Of a DNA stretch of 64,000 nt, positions 23,546 to 32,522 are shown one piece after another; position 1 is the stretch's first letter, and the number at the start of each line of letters is the position of its first letter. This DNA is from Streptomyces griseus (GTDB taxonomy: Bacteria; Actinomycetota; Actinomycetes; Streptomycetales; Streptomycetaceae), in NCBI RefSeq assembly GCF_001715295.1, contig NZ_MDKB01000002.1, forward strand, positions 1,758,313-1,822,312. Direction: 5' to 3'. The notes beneath the pieces were generated by a model, which saw only the letters and a program-made list of their open reading frames with translations, did not search any database and was not told the origin of the DNA. The position numbers and the translations under genes are program-made.

Positions 23546-24949
23546 GTGACGACGATGACCGAGACGTCTGCCCGTTTCCGTGAGTTCAAGATGCCCGACG
23601 TGGGCGAGGGACTGACCGAGGCGGAAATCCTCAAGTGGTTCGTCCAGCCCGGCGACACCGTCACCGACGGACAGGTCGTGTGCGAGGTCGAGACCGCCAA
23701 GGCCGCGGTGGAACTGCCGATCCCGTTCGACGGGGTGGTGCACGAGCTGCGCTTCCCCGAGGGCGCCACGGTCGACGTGGGCCAGGTGATCATCGCGGTG
23801 GACGTGGAGCCCGGCAGCGGTGACGCCCCGGCGGCCCCCGCGGCCGCGCCGGAGCCGGTGCGGGAGCCCGTGGCGGAGCCCGTGCCGGAGGCACCCAAGG
23901 GCCGCCAGCCGGTGCTGGTCGGTTACGGCGTGGCCGAGACCTCCACGAAGCGGCGCGCCCGCAAGGGGGCCGGGGTCCCGGGACCGGCCGCCGCCGCCGT
24001 GCAGGCCGAGATCAACGGCCGCGGTGCCGCCGTACCGGAGAGCCGTCCGCTCGCCAAGCCGCCGGTGCGCAAGCTGGCCAAGGACCTGGGGATCGACCTG
24101 GCGACGGTCACCCCGACCGGCGAGGGCGGTGTCATCACCCGCGAGGACGTCCACGCGGCGGCGGCCCCGGCCCCCGCCGAGGTCCCCGCGCAGGCCCCGG
24201 CGGCGCCCGCCTCCCCCGCACCTGCCGCCGCCCCCGTGGCGGAGGCCGGCCGGGAGACGCGCGTCCCCATCAAGGGCGTACGCAAGGCCATGGCCCAGGC
24301 CATGGTCGGCAGCGCCTTCACGGCGCCGCACGTCACGGAGTTCGTGACCGTCGACGTGACGCGCACGATGAAGCTGGTGGCGGAGCTCAGGGAAGACAAG
24401 GACATGGCGGGGCTGCGGGTCAATCCGCTGCTGATCATCGCCAAGGCCCTCCTCGTCGCGATCAGGCGGAACCCCGGGGTCAACGCCGCCTGGGACGAGG
24501 CCGGCCAGCAGATCGTGCAGAAGCACTACGTCAACCTGGGCATCGCGGCGGCCACCCCGCGCGGTCTGATCGTGCCGAACATCAAGGACGCGCACGACAA
24601 GACCCTGCCCGAACTGGCCGAGGCACTGGGCGAACTGGTCTCCACGGCACGCGAGGGCAGGACCTCCCCGGCGGCCATGGCCGGCGGCACCGTGACCATC
24701 ACCAACGTCGGCGTCTTCGGTGTCGACACGGGTACGCCGATCCTCAACCCGGGCGAGTCCGCGATCCTCGCGGTCGGGTCGATCAAGCCGCAGCCCTGGG
24801 TCCACAAGGGCAAGGTGAAGCCCCGCCAGGTGACCACGCTGGCGTTGTCGTTCGACCACAGGCTGATCGACGGTGAGCTCGGCTCCAAGGTGCTCGCCGA
24901 TGTCGCGGCGATCCTGGAACAGCCGAAGCGGCTCATCACCTGGGCCTGA
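23546..24949 (+). CDS. bkdC: Branched-chain 2-oxoacid dehydrogenase E2 (cluster 2)
   Basis: A 467-residue acyltransferase. The lipoyl domain (about 11-90) has lipoyl-lysine 52 in VETAKAA. An Ala/Pro/Glu-rich hinge follows, then the E1/E3-binding domain (PPVRKLAKDLGIDLATV, about 172-188), an Ala/Pro linker and the catalytic domain ending with SFDHRLIDGELG (His and Asp active site, about 437). GTG 23546 lies just after GGAGAGGG; ATG 23555 is an alternative. Both E2 proteins share VLVGYG in the linker, showing their common origin. A hairpin after the gene separates it from the convergent DD-peptidase. Confidence 0.88.
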   Translation: MTTMTETSARFREFKMPDVGEGLTEAEILKWFVQPGDTVTDGQVVCEVETAKAAVELPIPFDGVVHELRFPEGATVDVGQVIIAVDVEPGSGDAPAAPAAAPEPVREPVAEPVPEAPKGRQPVLVGYGVAETSTKRRARKGAGVPGPAAAAVQAEINGRGAAVPESRPLAKPPVRKLAKDLGIDLATVTPTGEGGVITREDVHAAAAPAPAEVPAQAPAAPASPAPAAAPVAEAGRETRVPIKGVRKAMAQAMVGSAFTAPHVTEFVTVDVTRTMKLVAELREDKDMAGLRVNPLLIIAKALLVAIRRNPGVNAAWDEAGQQIVQKHYVNLGIAAATPRGLIVPNIKDAHDKTLPELAEALGELVSTAREGRTSPAAMAGGTVTITNVGVFGVDTGTPILNPGESAILAVGSIKPQPWVHKGKVKPRQVTTLALSFDHRLIDGELGSKVLADVAAILEQPKRLITWA

Positions 24950-24969
24950 CGGCCGCAGCCGGAACGAAG

Positions 24970-24998
24970 GAGGGGCCCGTCCGTGCGGCGGGCCCCTC
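24970..24998. terminator. Hairpin between bkd cluster 2 and the DD-peptidase gene
   Basis: A 10-bp stem (GAGGGGCCCG at 24970-24979 with CGGGCCCCTC at 24989-24998) followed by TTCC. It probably serves both convergent genes. Confidence 0.75.
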
Positions 24999-25014
24999 TT
25001 CCGTACGTACGGAC

Positions 25015-25914
25015 CTACTTCTTGAAGGAGTAGTCCAGCAGCTTCTTCGCGTCGGCCGACCGGGTGGTCGCGGAGGTCGCGGTGAGGACCGTGCCGATGA
25101 CCGTCCTGCCGTTCCGGGTCGCGGCGAAGACCAGGCAGTACTTGGCCGTCGGGCCGGAACCGGTCTTCACGCCGATCGCCCCGCTGTAGCTGCCGAGCAA
25201 CGGGTTGGTGTTGGTCCACGACATGTAGCGGTAGCCGCCGCTCTTCGTGGTGACCTTCTGCTTCGTCGACTTCGTCTTGACGATCGCGCGGAAGGTGGAA
25301 CTCTTCATGGCACCGCTGGCGATCTTCGTCAGGTCGCGTGGCGTCGAGTAGTTGGACCCGCTGCTGATGCCGTCGAACGAGTCGAAGTGCGTGTTCTTCA
25401 GACCGAGGCTCTTGGCACTGGCGTTCATCTTGCCGATGAAGGACTTCACCCGGGCGGCGCGCGTGGTGCCGGAGCCGAACTTGTCCGCCAGGGCGTACGC
25501 GGCGTCGCAGCCCGAGGGCAGCATCAGCCCGTACAGGAGCTGACGGACCGTGACCTTGTCGCCGACGATGAGCCGGGCCGAGGAGGCGTTCTTGGAGACG
25601 ATGTAGTCGCTGTACGCCTTCTGGATCGTGACCTTGGAGTCCAGGTTCAGGTTCTTCTGGGCCAGCACCACCTTGGCCGTCATTATCTTCGTGGTGGAAC
25701 CGGTGGAGCGGCGGGTGTCCGCGGCTTTGGTGTAGAGCGTCTTCGCGGTGCCGTTGTCCATCACGAACCCGCCCTTGGCGGTGATCGACGGCGTGGGCGG
25801 CGTCGCTGCCTGAGCTGTGGTGGCGAACGCGCTGCCGGCCAGGACGGCGCCTGCGGTGAGGGCCACGGTGGCGGCAACGTTTGCGCGGTGTATGCCCTTA
25901 AGACCGATTTTCAA
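25015..25914 (-). CDS. K15-type D-Ala-D-Ala transpeptidase/carboxypeptidase (peptidase S11)
   Basis: A 299-residue secreted penicillin-binding protein. A signal peptide (about 1-36, ending TTAQA) precedes a domain closely resembling the Streptomyces K15 DD-transpeptidase. The active-site S73-TTK-76 lies in RRSTGSTTK; the second motif is SGC in LMLPSGCDAAYAL rather than the usual SxN, exactly as in K15; the third is KTG in GVKTGSG. It should trim or cross-link peptidoglycan stem peptides. The start is taken as TTG 25914 (LKIGLKGIHR), 8 nt after GGAG; no ATG or GTG in a plausible place gives a proper signal peptide. Confidence 0.88.
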   Translation of the reverse strand: MKIGLKGIHRANVAATVALTAGAVLAGSAFATTAQAATPPTPSITAKGGFVMDNGTAKTLYTKAADTRRSTGSTTKIMTAKVVLAQKNLNLDSKVTIQKAYSDYIVSKNASSARLIVGDKVTVRQLLYGLMLPSGCDAAYALADKFGSGTTRAARVKSFIGKMNASAKSLGLKNTHFDSFDGISSGSNYSTPRDLTKIASGAMKSSTFRAIVKTKSTKQKVTTKSGGYRYMSWTNTNPLLGSYSGAIGVKTGSGPTAKYCLVFAATRNGRTVIGTVLTATSATTRSADAKKLLDYSFKK

Positions 25915-26134
25915 GTCAAACGCTCCAAATACCCCTGTTTGGCGGCCACATGAGGGTGCCGCCCCGTGGTGAGACTCATGAACCGGGGAGATGGATGTAC
26001 TGGGAGCGGTGACTTCGGATGTCGTGGCTGTGTGAGAAGGGAGTGCGGCCGACGGGGTGGCCGCCGTGTGCGCGCGGCGGCCGTGGTGGTGTCCCGCATC
26101 GCGGACGGGTCCCACCATGCGTGCATGTTGTATC

Positions 26135-26140
26135 TATGCT
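26135..26140 (+). promoter_or_regulatory. Probable -10 of the leaderless gntR-MFS transcript
   Basis: TATGCT ends 6 nt before the ATG at 26147, with no Shine-Dalgarno sequence. It is the clearest of the leaderless promoters in the window. Confidence 0.55.
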
Positions 26141-26146
26141 GTGCGC

Positions 26147-26830
26147 ATGCCTGCCGCACCCCTGGTCACCGCCGAACCCGCGAAGAACCCCGTCAAACAG
26201 CCCCCGGCCGCCGAGCGCGTCTACTCCCACGTCAAGAAGGCCGTACTCGACCGCCGCTACGAGGGCGGCACCCTCCTCACGGAGGGCGACCTGGCCGACG
26301 CCGTCGGCGTGTCCCGCACGCCCGTACGGGAAGCGCTGTTGCGCCTGGAGGTCGAAGGGCTGATCAAGCTCTACCCCAAGAAGGGCGCTCTCGTGCTCGC
26401 CGTCTCCGCCCAGGAGATCGCCGACGTAGTGGAGACCCGGCTGCTCGTCGAGGAGTTCACCGCCCGCAAGGCCGTGCCCGCCTCCGCGCAGCTGATCGCC
26501 CGCCTCGAGCAGCTCCTGGAGGAGCAGCGGCAGCTCGCCGAGGCCGGCGACCTGGAGGCCGTCTCCGTCAAGGACCGCTGCTTCCACGCCGAGATCGTCA
26601 AGAACGCCGGCAACGAGATCCTCTCCCGGCTCTACGACCAGCTCCGCGACCGCCAGCTGCGCATGGGCGTCGCCGTGATGGAGGCGCACCCCGGCAGGAT
26701 CGCCGCCAACATCACCGAGCACGGCGAGCTCCTGGACGCCATCAGGAACGGTGACGCGGACGGTGCCGCCCAGGTGGTACGACGCCACGTGAGCCGGGTC
26801 AAGGTCCTGGTCCGAGGTGATGACCGGTGA
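26147..26830 (+). CDS. GntR-family regulator (FadR/FCD type)
   Basis: A 227-residue regulator. The winged helix (about 20-85; LLTEGDLADAVGVSRTPVRE) is followed by an all-helical FCD ligand domain (about 95-220). Its metal-binding pattern includes the Asp in VKDRCFHAEI and His in ITEHGELLDAI. It shares a 4-nt GTGA overlap with the MFS gene, so it most likely controls the transporter in response to the carried solute. ATG 26147 is supported by the leaderless promoter; frames open further upstream run through the promoter. Confidence 0.85.
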   Translation: MPAAPLVTAEPAKNPVKQPPAAERVYSHVKKAVLDRRYEGGTLLTEGDLADAVGVSRTPVREALLRLEVEGLIKLYPKKGALVLAVSAQEIADVVETRLLVEEFTARKAVPASAQLIARLEQLLEEQRQLAEAGDLEAVSVKDRCFHAEIVKNAGNEILSRLYDQLRDRQLRMGVAVMEAHPGRIAANITEHGELLDAIRNGDADGAAQVVRRHVSRVKVLVRGDDR

Positions 26831-28134
26831 CCTCCCCCGCCCCCACCCTCTCCCTGCCCGGCGATCCGCCCGGCGGCCGGCGTGCCGCCTGGATCTGGGG
26901 CATCGGGGTCGCCGTCTACTTCGTCGCCATCATCTTCCGTACGAGTCTGGGGGTCGCCGGACTCGACGCGGCGGACCGGTTCGACGTCAACGCCTCGGCC
27001 CTGTCGACGTTCTCGATCCTCCAGCTCCTCGTCTACGCCGGCATGCAGATACCCGTCGGCCTGATGGTGGACCGGCTGGGCACCAGGAAGGTCCTCACCC
27101 TCGGCGCGGTCCTCTTCACCCTCGGCCAGCTCGGTTTCGCCCTCTCCCCCTCGTACGGCATGGCGCTCGCCTCGCGCGCGCTCCTCGGCTGCGGTGACGC
27201 GATGACCTTCATCAGCGTGCTGCGTCTCGGCGCCCGGTGGTTCCCGGCCCGGCGCGGGCCGCTGATCGGACAGGTCGCCGCACTGTTCGGCATGGCGGGC
27301 AACCTCGTCTCGACCCTCGTCATCGCCCGGGCGCTGCACGGCTTCGGCTGGACGGCCACCTTCGCGGGCAGCGCCGTCGCCGGCGTCGTCGTGCTCGTCC
27401 TGCTGCTGCTCTTCCTCAAGGACCACCCCGAAGGCCACGAACCGCCGCCCGCCCGGCACGCCGGCGCCTCGTTCGTCCGCAGGCAGATCGCCGCCTCGTG
27501 GCGCGAGCCGGGCACCCGGCTCGGCATGTGGGTGCACTTCACCACCCAGTTCCCGGCCATGGTCTTCCTGCTCCTGTGGGGCATGCCCTTCCTGGTGGAG
27601 GCCCAGGGACTGAGCAGGGGGACGGCCGGTGAGCTGCTCACCCTCGTCGTCCTCTCCAACATGGTGGTGGGGCTCGTCTACGGACAGGTCATCGCCCGGC
27701 ACCACGCGGCACGCGCCCCGCTCGCCCTCGGCACGGTCGGGCTGACCGCGTTGCTCTGGGCGTCCACGATTTTCTACCCCGGTGACCACGCGCCCATGGG
27801 GCTGCTCGTCACTCTGTGCGTGGTGCTCGGCTCCTGCGGCCCCGCGTCGATGATCGGCTTCGACTTCGGCCGGCCGGCGAACCCGCCGGAGCGCCAGGGC
27901 ACCGCCTCGGGGATCGTCAACATGGGCGGGTTCGTCGCCTCGATGACCACGCTGTTCGCGATCGGCGTGCTGCTGGACGCGACGGGCGACAACTACCGCG
28001 TCGCCTTCGCCTCGGTCTTCGTCCTGGAGGCGATCGGCGTCACGCAGATCCTGCGACTGCACGCACGCGCCACGCACAGGGAGCGCGACCACCACGTCGT
28101 CAGCCGGGTGGAAGCCGTGCACGTGCCCGTCTGA
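26827..28134 (+). CDS. Major facilitator superfamily transporter
   Basis: A 435-residue, 12-helix permease. The MFS signature loop between helices 2 and 3 reads GLMVDRLGTRKVL (about 78-90). The cytoplasmic central loop is around FLKDHPEGHEPPPARHAG (about 198-215), and the tail is His/Arg-rich. The GTG start overlaps the GntR stop by 4 nt. The coupled regulator suggests uptake or export of a small organic acid, but the substrate is unknown. Confidence 0.85.
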   Translation: MTSPAPTLSLPGDPPGGRRAAWIWGIGVAVYFVAIIFRTSLGVAGLDAADRFDVNASALSTFSILQLLVYAGMQIPVGLMVDRLGTRKVLTLGAVLFTLGQLGFALSPSYGMALASRALLGCGDAMTFISVLRLGARWFPARRGPLIGQVAALFGMAGNLVSTLVIARALHGFGWTATFAGSAVAGVVVLVLLLLFLKDHPEGHEPPPARHAGASFVRRQIAASWREPGTRLGMWVHFTTQFPAMVFLLLWGMPFLVEAQGLSRGTAGELLTLVVLSNMVVGLVYGQVIARHHAARAPLALGTVGLTALLWASTIFYPGDHAPMGLLVTLCVVLGSCGPASMIGFDFGRPANPPERQGTASGIVNMGGFVASMTTLFAIGVLLDATGDNYRVAFASVFVLEAIGVTQILRLHARATHRERDHHVVSRVEAVHVPV

Positions 28135-28146
28135 CCGCTGTCCGGG

Positions 28147-28180
28147 GGCGCCCCCGCCCGGTCCCGGCCGGGCGGGCGCC
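28147..28180. terminator. Imperfect GC-rich hairpin after the MFS gene
   Basis: GGCGCCCCCGCCCGG (28147-28161) pairs imperfectly with CCGGGCGGGCGCC (28168-28180). It lies between convergent genes. Confidence 0.45.
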
Positions 28181-28271
28181 ACCGGCCGGCCCACCCGCGG
28201 GCCCGGCGGCCGGCCCGCCTCGGCACCACGGAGTCACGCCGGCACCGCACCGCGGAGCGGCTGCTACGGCC

Positions 28272-29096
28272 TCACGGTGTCACGGCGAAGTTCTGGAGGA
28301 TCGCGGCCGCCAGTTCCTGGTCGCCCTCGATCTTGATCCGGTCCTCCACCGCGTGCGGCCGGACCCGGCCGCACGCCAGCCGGTAGTACGTCTCCCAGTC
28401 CATCGCCAGCGTCGCGGCGGGACCCAGTGACGGCGCACCGTCGACCGACCCGCGGCCGTCACCGTCCACACGGACCGTGCGCAGGAACTCGACGGGGCCG
28501 TGCACGTCGAGGACGACCGCCGAGTTGTGCGGTGCGCCCGCGTCCTTGGCGACCACCTTCGGCAGCCCGGCCAGCAGCGTGTCACGGGCGACCAGGGCGC
28601 CGGGGGAGTCCAGGTTGCCGGGCTGACCCAGCGTCGTACGCAGGTCCTGCTCGTGCACCCAGACGTCGAAGGCCCGCAGGTGCAGGGCGAGTTCCAGGGT
28701 CTGCTCGGCGCCGAGCGGTGCCCGCACCATGGTCTCGGGGGCACGCGACTCGTTGCGCAGCTGGCGCATGCGCCGGATGAGCGTGTACTCGAGCTCCGAG
28801 GTCATCTCCGGTGCCGTGTGGTGGCGCCGGACGTCGACCTGCATCTCCATGTAGCGCTGGAAGTCGTTCTGCACGTGGTAGAGGTCGCGCGGCAGGGTGT
28901 GGATCGGCCGTGGGTCGCCGAGCTGCTCGCACTCCATGCCGATGATGTGCGAGACGATGTCGCGCACCGACCAGCCCGGGCAGGGCGTACGGCGGTTCCA
29001 CTCCCCCTCGGCGAGCGGCTTGACCAGCTCGGCTATCGACTCGATGGAGTGGGTCCAGGCGTCGGCGTAGGTCTGGAGGCTGGGATGGACGGTCAC
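28272..29096 (-). CDS. Maleylpyruvate isomerase-family (mycothiol-dependent, DinB-like) protein
   Basis: A 274-residue protein. The N-terminal four-helix region opens with YADAWTHSIESIAELV and holds CPGWSVRDIVSHIIGMECEQ (about 40-59), the MDMPI_N signature with the metal-binding His. The C-terminal part (from about 175) is an SCP2-like domain ending IKIEGDQELAAAILQNFAV. The family uses mycothiol, the actinobacterial thiol, for isomerisation or detoxification. GTG 29096 follows GAGGGG and gives MTVHPSLQ. The reaction is unknown. Confidence 0.75.
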   Translation of the reverse strand: MTVHPSLQTYADAWTHSIESIAELVKPLAEGEWNRRTPCPGWSVRDIVSHIIGMECEQLGDPRPIHTLPRDLYHVQNDFQRYMEMQVDVRRHHTAPEMTSELEYTLIRRMRQLRNESRAPETMVRAPLGAEQTLELALHLRAFDVWVHEQDLRTTLGQPGNLDSPGALVARDTLLAGLPKVVAKDAGAPHNSAVVLDVHGPVEFLRTVRVDGDGRGSVDGAPSLGPAATLAMDWETYYRLACGRVRPHAVEDRIKIEGDQELAAAILQNFAVTP

Positions 29097-29295
29097 GGGA
29101 CCCCTCGTGCGGTTCTGCGGTGCATGGGCTGGAGAGCAGGGAGTGCCGGCGGGCTGGCCGGCACTGACGGCGCTGTCTGCGGGCTGCGTGGGAGGTTCGC
29201 TCGCTAAGTTACGCTGCGAGCAGGCACCCCGGCAGTGCTTTCGTGTGACGATCGTAGGCCCGCGTTGACGGTCCCCACGCCAGGACGGTGGTAGT

Positions 29296-30087
29296 GTGCA
29301 CGCCTCCCTCATCCAGATCGCAGTAAACCCGGACGAGTCGGTCAATTCCCGTAGGGAGCGAGCGGCTTCGCTGGTCGTGGCCCAGCGCGGCGTGGATCTG
29401 GTGGTCCTTCCGGAACTGTGGCCGGTCGGCGCCTTCGCCTACACGGCGTTCGCCGACGAGGCCGAACCGCTGCGGGGTCCCACCCACGACGTGATGGCGA
29501 AGGCCGCCGCCGAGGCCGGGGTCTGGTTGCACGCGGGTTCCTTCGTGGAACGCGCCGAGGACGGCACGCTGTACAACACCTCGCTCGTCTTCTCGCCCGA
29601 GGGCGAGCGGACCTCCGTCTACCGCAAGATCCACCGTTTCGGTTTCGACAAGGGCGAGGCGGTGATGATGGGCGCGGGCGAGGAACTCGTGACGGTCGCC
29701 CTGCCCCGGACCACTCTGGGTCTGGCCACCTGCTACGACCTGCGCTTCCCGGAGATGTTCCGGGGACTGACCGACGCCGGGGCAGAGACCCTCGTCGTCG
29801 CGGCCGGCTGGCCCGAGCGCCGCCGTTCGCACTGGACCCTGCTGGCCCGGGCGCGGGCCGTGGAGAACCAGGCGTACGTCCTGGCCGTCGGCTCGTCGGG
29901 AACCCACGCCGGTGTCGAGCAGGCCGGGCACAGCATCGTCGTCGATCCGTGGGGCGAGGTCCTCGCCGAGGCCGGCGCGGCCGAGGAGGTACTCACCGTG
30001 GAGTTCGACCCGGCGAAGACCGCCGCCACACGCGAGCAGTTCCCGGCCCTCAAGGACCGCCGTCTCGGACTCGCCCCGCCGCGCTGA
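29296..30087 (+). CDS. Carbon-nitrogen hydrolase (nitrilase superfamily)
   Basis: A 263-residue amidohydrolase with the Glu-Lys-Cys triad: Glu in VVLPELWP (about 37), Lys in VYRKIHRFG (about 113) and Cys in ATCYDLRFPEMF (about 147). Family members hydrolyse amides such as omega-amides or deaminated glutathione; the substrate is not determinable. The GTG start at 29296 is weakly supported. It is followed 25 nt later by a parS site and then the convergent LURP-one gene. Confidence 0.83.
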   Translation: MHASLIQIAVNPDESVNSRRERAASLVVAQRGVDLVVLPELWPVGAFAYTAFADEAEPLRGPTHDVMAKAAAEAGVWLHAGSFVERAEDGTLYNTSLVFSPEGERTSVYRKIHRFGFDKGEAVMMGAGEELVTVALPRTTLGLATCYDLRFPEMFRGLTDAGAETLVVAAGWPERRRSHWTLLARARAVENQAYVLAVGSSGTHAGVEQAGHSIVVDPWGEVLAEAGAAEEVLTVEFDPAKTAATREQFPALKDRRLGLAPPR

Positions 30088-30111
30088 CCGGGCGGACCGG
30101 AGGACGCCCGC

Positions 30112-30125
30112 GTTTCACGTGAAAC
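30112..30125. promoter_or_regulatory. parS site, perfect copy
   Basis: GTTTCACGTGAAAC lies in the 60-nt gap between the convergent nitrilase-fold and LURP-one genes, 19.2 kb from the parS at 10886. Confidence 0.9.
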
Positions 30126-30147
30126 CGGACGCGGGTCGCCGTGGCCC

Positions 30148-30642
30148 TCACTCTTCGTCGCGCTCCTTGTCGGCGAGGACGATCACACACACCGCCACCG
30201 CGACGAGCAGGGGCACATCGGCGTCCTCCCGGACGATGTCGATGCCGTACGTGTCCCGGACGGTGAGCTGGCGCCGGGAGATCCGGGCGAGCAGCTCGCC
30301 GTCGTACTCGACGGCGAACTCGCGGTCCAGGATCTTCCCGCTGACATCGAGTTCGGTGCCGTCCACCAGGGTCACCCGGTAGTGGTTCCGCAGGAGCGAG
30401 AGCCGCTTCCGCCTGATCCGGGCGAGCGGCTCCCCGTCGCGTTCGACGACCATCGTGTCCCGCAGACTCACCAGCTTCCGGCGGAACTCCACCCGTACCC
30501 GGCCGTCCTGGTCCTTCAGCTCGAAGGTGTCACGGAGGCGCATCGCCTTGCCGTCGACCAGGAAGAGCCTGTGCCCGTCCGCGTCCTCGATCCAGTAGTC
30601 GTCTCCGACGGCGAACAGACGCTCACGCACGAGAAGTCTCAT
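30148..30642 (-). CDS. LURP-one-related (DUF567) protein
   Basis: A 164-residue beta-barrel protein of the LURP-one/Tubby-like C family. Alternating short beta strands (RERLFAVGDDYWIEDADG, LFLVDGKAMRLRDTFELKD, ARIRRKRLSLLRNHYRV) surround a near-C-terminal hydrophobic helix (PLLVAVAVCVIVLA, about 143-156) and a charged tail. In eukaryotic relatives this fold is linked to lipid scramblases; in Streptomyces the role is unknown. ATG 30642 reads MRLLVRERLF, the normal family start. It is divergent from the thioredoxin-NHL gene across 64 nt. Confidence 0.8.
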   Translation of the reverse strand: MRLLVRERLFAVGDDYWIEDADGHRLFLVDGKAMRLRDTFELKDQDGRVRVEFRRKLVSLRDTMVVERDGEPLARIRRKRLSLLRNHYRVTLVDGTELDVSGKILDREFAVEYDGELLARISRRQLTVRDTYGIDIVREDADVPLLVAVAVCVIVLADKERDEE

Positions 30643-30706
30643 GGATCACAGGTTCCACGACGCCTCACCGGAATGCGCGCAGGACCTCGTGATGTTGACT
30701 GGTGTC

Positions 30707-32518
30707 ATGACAGCACGTGCACGCGTCCGCGCCCCCGAACTCACCGGCAAGGGCGGCTGGCTCAATACGGGTGGTCGGCAATACACCCTCGCCGACCTGC
30801 GAGGACGCATCGTCGTCCTGGACTTCTGGACGTTCTGCTGTGTGAACTGTCTCCACGTCCTCGATGAGCTGCGCGAGCTCGAGGAGAAACACCGCGACAC
30901 CGTGGTGATCATCGGCGTCCATTCGCCGAAGTTCGTGCACGAGGCCGAGCACCAGGCCGTGGTCGACGCCGTCGAGCGCTACGAGGTGCACCACCCCGTC
31001 CTCGACGACCCCGAGCTCGCCACCTGGAAGCAGTACGCCGTACGCGCCTGGCCCACGCTCGTCGTGGTGGACCCGGAGGGCTACGTCGTCGCCCAGCACG
31101 CCGGTGAGGGGCACGCGCACGCCATCGAGAAGCTCGTGGAGGAGCTGGAGGCCGAGCACGCCGCGAAGGGCACCCTGCGCCGCGGGGACGGCCCGTACGT
31201 GGCTCCGGAGCCGGTCGCCACCCATCTGCGCTTCCCGGGCAAGGCGCTCCTGCTGCCCGACGGCGGCTTCCTGGTCTCCGACACGACCCGCCACCGCCTG
31301 GTCGAGCTGGACGCGGACGGCGAGACCGTACGCCGGCACATCGGCTCCGGTGAGCGCGGCTTCGCCGACGGGGGCCCGGAGGACGCCAGGTTCAGCGAAC
31401 CGCAGGGCCTCGCCGTCCTGCCCGACGGCCGCATCGCCGTCGCGGACACGGTCAACCACGCGATCAGGGCCCTGGACCTCGCCACGGGTACGACGACCAC
31501 GCTCGCCGGCACGGGGCGCCAGTGGTGGCAGGGCTCCGCCACCGACGGGCCGGCCACGGAGGTGGACCTGTCCTCCCCGTGGGATGTCGCCTGGTTCGAC
31601 GGCCGGCTGTGGATCGCCATGGCCGGGGTGCACCAGCTGTGGACGTACGACCCCGGCCGGGGCACCGTGCGCGTCGCCGCGGGGACGACCAACGAGGGAC
31701 TGGTCGACGGGCCGGGCGCCGAGGCCTGGTTCGCCCAGCCGTCCGGTCTGGCCGCAGCCGGTGACCGGCTCTGGGTCGCCGACTCGGAGACCTCCGCGCT
31801 GAGATACGTGGACCGCGAAGGCGCCGTCCACACCGTCGTCGGCACCGGGCTGTTCGACTTCGGCCACCGGGACGGCGCGGCCGGCCAGGCGCTCCTCCAG
31901 CACCCCCTCGGCGTCACCGCCCTGCCCGACGGCTCCGTCGCGGTCAGCGACACGTACAACCACGCCCTGCGGCGCTACGACCCGGAGACCGGCGAGGTCA
32001 CCACGCTGGCCACGGACCTGCGGGAGCCGAGCGACGCCGTGCTCGTCGACGGCGACCTGGTGGTCGTCGAGTCCGCCCGGCACCGGCTGACCCGGTTGCG
32101 GCTCCCCGAGGAGGCCGTGCGGGTCGCGGACCGGGCCCACCGCACCCGGCGGGCGGCCACCGACATCGCCCCCGGCACCCTCCGGCTGGACGTCGTCTTC
32201 CAGGCGCCCGCCGGGCAGAAGCTGGACACCCGGTACGGCCCCTCCACCCGGCTGCTGGTCTCCTCGACCCCGCCCGAGCTGCTCGCCGGGGGTTCCGGCC
32301 CCGGCACGGACCTGGGCAGGGACCTGGTGCTGGCGGACGGAGTCACCGAAGGGGTCCTGCACGTCTCGGCGATGGCGGCGTCCTGCGACGACGACCCGGC
32401 GAACGAGTACCCGGCCTGCCATGTGCACCAGCAGGACTGGGGCGTCCCCGTACGCGTCACGGCCGACGGGGACGCCAGGCTGCCACTGGTGCTGGCCGGG
32501 CTGGACGAGCGGGGCTGA
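30707..32518 (+). CDS. Thioredoxin-like plus NHL-repeat protein (NHLRC2-like)
   Basis: A 603-residue cytoplasmic protein. The N-terminal thioredoxin/TlpA-like domain (about 10-150) has the redox pair in FWTFCCVNCLHV (CVNC). It is joined to a six-bladed NHL beta-propeller (about 165-480; repeats like GLAVLPDGRIAVADTVNHAI and GVTALPDGSVAVSDTYNHAL). A C-terminal beta domain with a Cys pair (SCDDDPANEYPACHVHQQ) follows. The layout is that of NHLRC2, whose bacterial role is probably thiol-redox related. ATG 30707 gives MTARARVRAP; longer versions would run into the divergent gene. Confidence 0.85.
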   Translation: MTARARVRAPELTGKGGWLNTGGRQYTLADLRGRIVVLDFWTFCCVNCLHVLDELRELEEKHRDTVVIIGVHSPKFVHEAEHQAVVDAVERYEVHHPVLDDPELATWKQYAVRAWPTLVVVDPEGYVVAQHAGEGHAHAIEKLVEELEAEHAAKGTLRRGDGPYVAPEPVATHLRFPGKALLLPDGGFLVSDTTRHRLVELDADGETVRRHIGSGERGFADGGPEDARFSEPQGLAVLPDGRIAVADTVNHAIRALDLATGTTTTLAGTGRQWWQGSATDGPATEVDLSSPWDVAWFDGRLWIAMAGVHQLWTYDPGRGTVRVAAGTTNEGLVDGPGAEAWFAQPSGLAAAGDRLWVADSETSALRYVDREGAVHTVVGTGLFDFGHRDGAAGQALLQHPLGVTALPDGSVAVSDTYNHALRRYDPETGEVTTLATDLREPSDAVLVDGDLVVVESARHRLTRLRLPEEAVRVADRAHRTRRAATDIAPGTLRLDVVFQAPAGQKLDTRYGPSTRLLVSSTPPELLAGGSGPGTDLGRDLVLADGVTEGVLHVSAMAASCDDDPANEYPACHVHQQDWGVPVRVTADGDARLPLVLAGLDERG

Positions 32519-32522
32519 CGGC

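Noticed and set aside
23450..25219. A 589-codon open frame on the - strand
   Set aside because: It is antisense to the bkd cluster 2 E2 gene and ends inside promoter-less sequence; no family features.
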